From NCBI GenBank assembly GCA_036558645.1, contig DATBFG010000002.1, positions 1 to 64,000 of the forward strand: a DNA stretch of 64,000 bases. The letters are read 5' to 3'. Each line of letters opens with the position of its first letter. The first letter of the stretch is position 1. The translations under genes and the position numbers were made by a program. The DNA is from DATBFG01 sp036558645. Its GTDB lineage: Bacteria > Acidobacteriota > Terriglobia > Terriglobales > Acidobacteriaceae. Of this stretch, positions 58,967-64,000 are shown piece after piece. The notes beneath the pieces are model-generated. The model was given only the letters and a program-made list of their open reading frames with translations. It made no database searches and had not been told where the DNA came from.

Positions 58967-61138
58967 GTGATACGAAACCTCAGCGTCTCCCTTCTATTTC
59001 TAAGCATTGCCGCACTCGCCACTGGACGCGAGAAACAGTTCATCAGCGCTCCGGAATATAAAGTGGGGACTTTTCCCTACTCAGTCCTGGTGTCAGATCT
59101 CAACCTGGACGGGCGCCTTGACCTTGTCGTAGTGCACAGCGGCGGATTTAGTGTGCTATTAGGCAACGGAGACGGGAGCTTTCAAGCACCACTCGAGACA
59201 ATTGCGGGCATCGGCCCTGGCGCTGTTGGCGACTTCAACTTGGATGGAAAGCCCGACCTGGCATTTTCAGCTGCGTCATTGGGGATGGTGGAAATTTACC
59301 TTGGCAATCGTGACGGGTCGTTTCAAACACCGGTCGAGACTTCCGCTGATCATCCAGGGCCAATTGCGGTCGGTGACCTAAATCAAGATGGCCTGCCCGA
59401 CATAGTCGCAGGTGTGTCGGGAGCCTACGATGGCACACAGGCTGTGAGCGTATTGCTGGGAACCGGAAACGGGCATTTCGGCACGCCTGTCGAGTATCAG
59501 GTGGGCGGAAGAACCATTTGGGTTCAGATTGCCGATGCCAACCGCGATGGCAAGCTGGATGTGATTGCGGCCGGTCGCGGACCTGGCGCCCCACGTACGA
59601 TCAGCACTCTGCTAGGGGACGGCGCTGGGTCATTTGCAGCAGCCATCAACTCTCCCATTAGCGCGAAAGTCTATGCCGCGACCGCTGCCGATCTTAACGG
59701 CGACGGAATTCTGGATGTAGCTGTCGTAAATCCATTCATCAACGCTATCGGAATTGCGTTTGGCAATGGAGACGGCACGTTCAAACCGGTCAAATCAATG
59801 GAGACTGGCATCGGGCCGCAATCAGTGGTGGCGGCGGATTTCAACGGGGACGGTAAGACCGATCTAGTAACTTCGGACGTTTTCGAAAATGCCGTAAGCA
59901 TCCGTTTGGGAAACGGTGATGGGACGTTCCGACCACCACTGGACTACACCACAGGCAACTTGCCATATTCTGCTGCGCCTGGTGATTTCAATGGTGACGG
60001 TAAGCTCGATCTCGTGGTCACCGCAACGGGAACAAAGACTAAAGAGGTGGCAATTCTCCTCGGAAATGGGAACGGAACCTTCTATACCAGCCGGGAGTAT
60101 CCGACGGGATACATCAACTATGGGATTGCGGCGGGGGACTTCAACGGCGATGGCCGGCCGGACCTGGTAGTTGGGCTAACCTCGAGTGCCAACTTCGTGG
60201 AAGTGTTTCTTACGAATAGGAACGGAACTTTAAGCGCGCCTCGGGCCGTAAGCGCGCAGGAAGATACGAATCAAGTTGCGGTTGGTGACCTGAACGGTGA
60301 CGGCAAGCTGGATATTGTGACGAGCAGCTCAGTTCTGCATCACGAGTTAAGCGTACTGCTGGGCAACGGGGATGGAACCTTTCAAGCTCGCATGGATTTC
60401 ACCGCGCCCTGGTATGGGGACAACCTTCTCCTCGCCGACTTCAATCATGACGGTAAGCTGGATGTGGCTATATTACTAGGACACGGTATTGGTGTGGCTG
60501 TCCTGCTGGGTAACGGCGACGGCACACTTGGCCGGGCGGTCTCCCGTATAGAAGACTTGGGTGGGGGTCAGATGGCTGCAGGGGACGCGAATGGCGATGG
60601 AAATCTCGACTTGGTGGTGGGCGAAGGAACTTCTGTCTCGGTCTTGTTGGGCAAAGGAGATGGCACCTTCGGTCCAAGGGTCAACACCAGGGTGCGTTAC
60701 CCGATTCGCGGGCTGTCTGTAGCAGATCTGAATGAAGACGGAAAATTAGATGTGGCAGTGATGGACGTCCACCACGCAAAAGGGGACGCGCAAGTTTTGC
60801 TCGGCAAGGGCGACGGGACTTTTCGTTTGGGTCGATCCTATCCAGCAGGGCTCTATCCTGAATTTAGCATTACGGCGGACTTCAACCAAGATGGCCATCA
60901 GGATGTAGTCGTTACCAGCCCGTGGACATCCGCGATCCGTATCTTTTTCGGGAAGGGCGATGGAACTCTGTATCCGGCCGAGGAGTATGCAGTTGGTGTA
61001 GTCAACGGGAGACTGACAGCGGCTGACTTGAACGAAGATGGATTCCTTGACTTGGCGGTGTCCTGTAGTGGCGGAGGCTTCAGCTGGGATAGCGGGACAA
61101 TTAGCGTGCTGCTAAACAAGGGCATCGCGAGAAAGTAG
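58967..61138 (+). CDS. FG-GAP/VCBS-repeat secreted protein
   Basis: About 723 residues from GTG 58967, chosen because GGAG lies six bases upstream and a clean signal peptide follows (MIRNLSVSLLFLSIAALATG). Nearly the whole mature protein is a tandem of FG-GAP/VCBS blades of 45-60 residues with Ca2+-binding cores such as DFNLDGKPDLAF, DLNGDGILDVAVV, DFNGDGKTDLVTS, DFNGDGKLDLVVT and DANGDGNLDLVVG, each paired with a LLGNGDGTF strand. It would fold as one or two beta-propellers that bind calcium and possibly surface ligands. A short region downstream still carries the C-terminal end of a second such gene. Confidence 0.88.
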   Translation: MIRNLSVSLLFLSIAALATGREKQFISAPEYKVGTFPYSVLVSDLNLDGRLDLVVVHSGGFSVLLGNGDGSFQAPLETIAGIGPGAVGDFNLDGKPDLAFSAASLGMVEIYLGNRDGSFQTPVETSADHPGPIAVGDLNQDGLPDIVAGVSGAYDGTQAVSVLLGTGNGHFGTPVEYQVGGRTIWVQIADANRDGKLDVIAAGRGPGAPRTISTLLGDGAGSFAAAINSPISAKVYAATAADLNGDGILDVAVVNPFINAIGIAFGNGDGTFKPVKSMETGIGPQSVVAADFNGDGKTDLVTSDVFENAVSIRLGNGDGTFRPPLDYTTGNLPYSAAPGDFNGDGKLDLVVTATGTKTKEVAILLGNGNGTFYTSREYPTGYINYGIAAGDFNGDGRPDLVVGLTSSANFVEVFLTNRNGTLSAPRAVSAQEDTNQVAVGDLNGDGKLDIVTSSSVLHHELSVLLGNGDGTFQARMDFTAPWYGDNLLLADFNHDGKLDVAILLGHGIGVAVLLGNGDGTLGRAVSRIEDLGGGQMAAGDANGDGNLDLVVGEGTSVSVLLGKGDGTFGPRVNTRVRYPIRGLSVADLNEDGKLDVAVMDVHHAKGDAQVLLGKGDGTFRLGRSYPAGLYPEFSITADFNQDGHQDVVVTSPWTSAIRIFFGKGDGTLYPAEEYAVGVVNGRLTAADLNEDGFLDLAVSCSGGGFSWDSGTISVLLNKGIARK

Positions 61139-61175
61139 GTTGTCTCGACCGTCGTGGGTTCACCCACTGACAATT

Positions 61176-61198
61176 TTCCGCAATGGGAGTTTGCGGAA
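61176..61198 (+). terminator. Stem-loop after FG-GAP gene
   Basis: TTCCGCAA-TGGGAGT-TTGCGGAA, a perfect eight-pair stem with a seven-base loop, lies 38 bp after the stop codon of the FG-GAP gene. No T-run follows. It may end the transcript with help of a factor or stabilise the mRNA 3' end. Confidence 0.45.
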
Positions 61199-61355
61199 TG
61201 CGTCTTGACAGCCCCAACGATTTAGGACAATATTGCACCCCTCTTCCGCCTCACTGCGCACTCTTTGAATTGAGCAACTTCCCCGAATATTCGGTTCTAA
61301 CCTGGAGATACCATGTTTGGGTTCGAAGATTGTCTATCCTTGATAACACGCACCC

Positions 61356-61493
61356 TTACTGCCGCGAGGCTGGTGGCACCAGGCCGTTGGCGCGGTAGTA
61401 GACCACTAGCTGTCCGTAGTGCTCGGCGCTGTGCTCGATGGCGAACATCCAGATGGAAGAATTGTGGGCCATCCGGTTGCCGAAGAATTTCGA
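61356..61493 (-). pseudogene. Remnant of a DinB-like gene (C-terminal fragment)
   Basis: On the minus strand the frame ends as RMAHNSSIWMFAIEHSAEH followed by YGQLVVYYRANGLVPPASRQ and stop. EHYGQLVxYxRxNGxVPPASR is the characteristic C-terminus of the DinB/DUF664 four-helix family. Upstream of about 61493 the frame no longer fits the family and runs antisense to an FG-GAP fragment, so only the last ~45 codons remain. It is interpreted as a decayed gene fragment. Confidence 0.55.
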
Positions 61494-61562
61494 GGTGTTG
61501 TCGAGTCCAGAGTCGCCCTGTTGTTGAATCACTTTGGCGCCGTCGGCGCGGCTTTTCCGCAC

Positions 61563-61607
61563 AACGTGACGGTGCTGCTGAACAAGGGTGCCGGACGTCG
61601 TCGCTAA
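61563..61607 (+). pseudogene. Remnant of an FG-GAP repeat gene (last codons)
   Basis: The plus-strand frame ends NVTVLLNKGAGRRR and stop, very close to the ending ISVLLNKGIARK of the intact FG-GAP gene just upstream. The rest of the domain is missing. It suggests that a second FG-GAP gene was deleted down to its last codons, at a junction with the DinB-like fragment. Confidence 0.45.
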
Positions 61608-61628
61608 CATCCTGGAAAAAATAATTTC

Positions 61629-61651
61629 AGGGCCGCCGTAACGGTGGCCCT
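61629..61651 (+). terminator. Terminator-like hairpin after the FG-GAP remnant
   Basis: AGGGCCGCC-GTAAC-GGTGGCCCT forms a nine-pair stem (one G-T) with a five-base loop, followed by TGTTT. It lies 22 bp after the stop of the FG-GAP remnant, which fits a surviving terminator of the lost gene. Confidence 0.5.
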
Positions 61652-61812
61652 GTTTGCGTCACTACCTAGTACCCACGATTCATTTGGGGCCGGGTTCCCG
61701 GGGTTGTAAGCTTCGGGAAGCTGCGTATCGGGGATAAATCTGTCCGACAAACCACCGCTTTTTGTTGCCGTTTCTAAATCTGTACCGCGCCCATGGGCGC
61801 ATGAGGAGACCT

Positions 61813-62442
61813 ATGACCCTGTTGCCTGCCAACCGCAGTTCGTTCTCGCTGTTTCTCAGCATATTGATTGCCCTGCTCATGCCTTCGTACCTGTTGGGGC
61901 AAGCCAACACCACATGCCCGCCATACACTCCACCACCAGATCCCAATTTACTGATCAATCCGGATTTTAATATCGTCGGACCGTGCGGCACACATACGGC
62001 CTGGCAGAATGGCAACTCCACTTGCCCGTCGGACCCGACGGCGTCCGCGGCCGCGAACTGGACCATCCATAGCGATAATTTTGGCGCGCTGCTTCGCACT
62101 TCATTGGTGACATCGACTTTGCCGATTGGCGGAGGCTCGCGGATGCTGCGCATCCACTCCGGGGGCGCCGAGGGTGGCGTATTTCAGTCCCTGGGTCAAG
62201 GGACGAACAAAGTGGTGGCCTCGGCCTGGGTCTACGTTCGTCAGGGACATGTCGTCATGCAGGCGACTGGAGGATTGACTGGTCCGAGTTCCTGGAATAC
62301 GAAGATGAAGGAGTGGGAGTTGCTGCGGGTGTGCAGCGACGGTACGGTTCCGGTGGACACATTCCTGGTTTATAACGAGGATCCAACAGGGGGGGACTTC
62401 GATATTGATCGAGTCGAAGTGAAGCTGAACGTCGAGCCGTAG
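61813..62442 (+). CDS. Secreted protein of unknown function, possible jelly-roll/carbohydrate-binding fold
   Basis: About 209 residues from ATG 61813 with GAGGAG four bases upstream. A signal peptide (MTLLPANRSSFSLFLSIL to LLGQA) precedes a mature domain with ANTTCPPYTPPPDPNLLINPDFN, WTIHSDNFGALL, MLRIHSGGAEGGVFQSLGQG, VVASAWVYVRQGHVVMQATG and FDIDRVEVKLNVEP. The pattern NLLxNPxFN ... W ... GGGVxQ ... VSAWVYV ... DxDxVxV is typical of carbohydrate-binding-module-like beta-sandwiches (CBM4/9 or DUF642-like). The ligand is unknown. It is a single gene followed by a strong terminator. Confidence 0.72.
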   Translation: MTLLPANRSSFSLFLSILIALLMPSYLLGQANTTCPPYTPPPDPNLLINPDFNIVGPCGTHTAWQNGNSTCPSDPTASAAANWTIHSDNFGALLRTSLVTSTLPIGGGSRMLRIHSGGAEGGVFQSLGQGTNKVVASAWVYVRQGHVVMQATGGLTGPSSWNTKMKEWELLRVCSDGTVPVDTFLVYNEDPTGGDFDIDRVEVKLNVEP

Positions 62443-62578
62443 CTTGCCGGGCGGACACTCGTGTCAGCCCAGCTTTGGCTTAGAAAACAAGAGTCAAGGG
62501 CGGCGCGACTGAAGTCTCGCCCTGTCAAAGCCAATTCTTCAGCGACACATGGAAATTCGCTAGCCGATAGGCGTCCCC

Positions 62579-62606
62579 GGCGGGAGCAAGTTCTCCCGCC
62601 TTTTTT
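62579..62606 (+). terminator. Rho-independent terminator
   Basis: GGCGGGAG-CAAGTT-CTCCCGCC, a perfect eight-pair stem with six-base loop, is directly followed by six T. It lies about 137 bp after the secreted-protein gene and is the best intrinsic terminator in the window. Confidence 0.85.
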
Positions 62607-62773
62607 CGTTCGAAATGATTGCTTCTGTGGAACGGCTGCGCTAGGCTTGTGGTGCTCTCCGCGATTCTTCCACCATCTCTTCCTCACCACCTCAATTTTG
62701 ACCGGATGCTGCAATGTGTGTGCAAAATAAGGCGGTTGTGGAAAAGGGCACACCATATATAGTGTTTTCGTAC

Positions 62774-62803
62774 TTGACCCCTGTGCGATTTCGCCGTTAC
62801 AGT
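62774..62803 (+). promoter_or_regulatory. Possible sigma70-like promoter upstream of smc
   Basis: TTGACC, 18 bases, then TACAGT, about 190 bp before the smc start. Five of six and four of six consensus positions match. This is a weak pattern match only. Confidence 0.25.
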
Positions 62804-62991
62804 GGGGTCAATCTGTGCCCAGTCCCTCCAGCCGAGTGGTTGGATTTCGCCCGAATTTGGCGCGCCGCATCTGATTGGTAAACAGTGCTGCGCGAAGTGC
62901 AGGGACTCATCCCTGGATGCGATGCACGCAGGATCCGGCTGAACCCGAGCTGATCTCGAACCTGAGGCAGCGCGAGTTAGAGGAGTGGAAG

Positions 62992-64000
62992 TTGCTCAAG
63001 CTAAAAAAACTGCAGATTCTCGGCTTCAAGTCCTTTTGCGACCGCACCGAGCTGAAGTTTCACGGCGACGGTGTTGCCGCCATCATCGGCCCGAACGGTT
63101 GCGGCAAATCGAATATTTCCGATGCCATCTCGTGGGTGCTCGGCGAGCAGTCCGCCAAGACGCTGCGCGGATCGCGCATGGAAGACGTCATCTTTGCCGG
63201 GACTCGCGATCGCAAGCCTACCGGCATGGCGGAAGTGTCCCTAACGCTGATCAATCCGGAAGAGTACGAGGGAGCGGACGCGAATGAAGTCACAGAAATC
63301 GACGTGCAGGACGAGATGCCGGACGATCATTGGGATGAAGCCGGAATTCGCGCCCGCGCCGCGGAAGAGACGGAGCGTCTGACGGAAGAGGCGCAGCCGG
63401 GAAAAGGAGAAGAAGTAGAAGATGAACCGCTGTTCACCATGCCTCCGGCGCAACGCGCAAAGGTGGTTTCGATCGCTGCCGCGCCTGCGGTTACGGGACA
63501 AGTTGTTCTGAAAATCCGGCGGAGAAAATTCCAGCAACAGTTTCGAACAGGAGAGTTGGTTGTCACGCGGCGGCTATTCAGGTCTGGGGACAGCGAGTAT
63601 CTGCTGAATGGAAAATTGTGTCGTCTGCGAGATATCCAAGAATTGTTCATGGGCACCGGCTTGGGACCGGAGTCCTATGCGCTGATCGAGCAGGGACGCA
63701 TTGGACAGATTTTAAGCAGCCGTCCTACGGATCGAAGGGCCATTATCGAAGAGGCTGCGGGCATCACGAAATTCAAGACTAAGAAGCGGCTGGCAGAAGC
63801 GCGGTTGGAAGATGCGAAGCTGAACCTGAACCGCATCAACGACATCTTTGAAGAAGTCACTCGACAGATGAATTCGTTGAAGCGGCAGGCTTCCAAGGCC
63901 GAGCGCTATGCCCGGCTGCGGGATGAAATGCGAGCCAAGTTGCGGGTGGTGCTGGCGAGCAAGTTTGCGCAAATGGAAGCCGAAAGCGTGGAACTTGATG
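62992..64000 (+). CDS. smc: Chromosome segregation protein SMC, N-terminal part (runs off window end)
   Basis: Frame from TTG 62992 with GAGGAG six bases upstream, open to the end of the window (about 336 codons). The ATPase head is clear: LKKLQILGFKSF at the start, Walker A IIGPNGCGKSNISDAISWVLGEQ, LRGSRMEDVIFAGT, then EYLLNGKLCRLRDI, Q-loop region GTGLGPESYALIEQGRI and RRAIIEEAAGITKFK leading into the coiled coil. Between LTLINP and TRRLFRSG there is an extra segment of about 85 residues, very acidic (DVQDEMPDDHWDEA, GKGEEVEDEP), not present in model SMCs. SMC condenses and segregates chromosomes with ScpAB. Confidence 0.95.
   Translation, partial: MLKLKKLQILGFKSFCDRTELKFHGDGVAAIIGPNGCGKSNISDAISWVLGEQSAKTLRGSRMEDVIFAGTRDRKPTGMAEVSLTLINPEEYEGADANEVTEIDVQDEMPDDHWDEAGIRARAAEETERLTEEAQPGKGEEVEDEPLFTMPPAQRAKVVSIAAAPAVTGQVVLKIRRRKFQQQFRTGELVVTRRLFRSGDSEYLLNGKLCRLRDIQELFMGTGLGPESYALIEQGRIGQILSSRPTDRRAIIEEAAGITKFKTKKRLAEARLEDAKLNLNRINDIFEEVTRQMNSLKRQASKAERYARLRDEMRAKLRVVLASKFAQMEAESVELD

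Larger units (their letters stand above)
62443..62991. other. 550-bp intergenic region before smc
   Basis: No convincing gene is seen here. It contains a clear rho-independent terminator (62579-62606) and a possible sigma70-type promoter (62774-62803). Short open frames present in it lack a ribosome site and resemble no family. Confidence 0.5.

Noticed and set aside
59080..61130. Regular internal repeats suggesting a DNA repeat array or CRISPR
   Set aside because: They are the coding repeats of the FG-GAP protein with diverged DNA; no constant repeat-spacer pattern. No CRISPR array was found in the window.
62820..62880. tRNA-like string CCGAGTGGTTGGA before smc
   Set aside because: Acceptor and anticodon stems cannot be formed around it.
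62985..63287. Plus-strand frame over the start of smc
   Set aside because: Out of frame with the SMC head, which is unmistakable in the TTG 62992 frame.

Overview
The window looks like a chromosomal piece of an Acidobacteriota genome, probably a soil Terriglobia/Koribacter-type lineage. The evidence is a GC-rich Gram-negative gene set (LPS exporter, outer-membrane porin), a membrane-anchored winged-helix/TPR regulator, several secreted beta-propeller, GloVer-repeat and FG-GAP proteins, a bacillithiol-type deacetylase, bactofilin, and frequent GTG/TTG starts. This assignment is inferred from gene content only; no rRNA is present.

Layout. 1-760: the C-terminal part of a tyrosine recombinase points at the 3' end of a tRNA-Arg(CCT), as at the boundary of an integrated element lying to the left. 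944-10027: two secreted propeller proteins, a winged-helix/TPR regulator, a DUF2277 protein, an M20 peptidase, a SET-domain methyltransferase, a DHH phosphoesterase and a zinc-ribbon membrane protein. 10144-15116: a compact minus-strand operon (porin, decayed di-haem cytochrome, FMN-binding protein, ApbE flavin transferase, Fur regulator) with a second, divergent Fur-family gene. The 180-bp divergent promoter region carries two copies of a GTTGCAAC-N3-GTTGCAAC type operator and a separate A/T-rich Fur-like palindrome. This reads as a metal-controlled extracytoplasmic flavin/haem electron-transfer locus that has lost its cytochrome.

15197-30392: metabolic and envelope genes, namely penicillin-acylase family hydrolase, homocysteine methyltransferase/MTHFR fusion, XseB, two odd receiver proteins, polyprenyl synthase, BshB1-like deacetylase, glycogen branching enzyme, M28 peptidase and an LptF-LptG fusion permease. 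30434-34954: a propeller lipoprotein, then a CpxRA-like two-component system divergent from a Spy/CpxP-like periplasmic protein. Between them is an exact GTAAA-N5-GTAAA box, the E. coli CpxR recognition pattern. 35021-46502: ABC exporter with methyltransferase and FAD oxidoreductase, bactofilin, MenC, GNAT and MazG genes, and a GlpD/glycerophosphodiesterase convergent pair sharing stop-codon bases.

46567-50794: a minus-strand group with a glycosyltransferase, two tandem pyruvoyl-tetrahydropterin synthase paralogues of animal-like type, GTP cyclohydrolase I and an SDR resembling sepiapterin reductase. Together these could make tetrahydrobiopterin, and one paralogue has lost the catalytic His. 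50820-64000: TlpA-like thioredoxin, ThiO-like oxidase, GloVer-repeat protein, ABC transporter pair, M20 dipeptidase, FG-GAP protein, a scar with DinB and FG-GAP gene fragments, a secreted protein, and the start of SMC with a large acidic insertion in its head.

No CRISPR array, intact insertion sequence or rRNA was seen. The best candidates for new biology are the Fur-bracketed flavin operon with its repeated operator, the putative biopterin cluster with an active-site-altered paralogue, and the apparently conserved CpxR box outside Proteobacteria.
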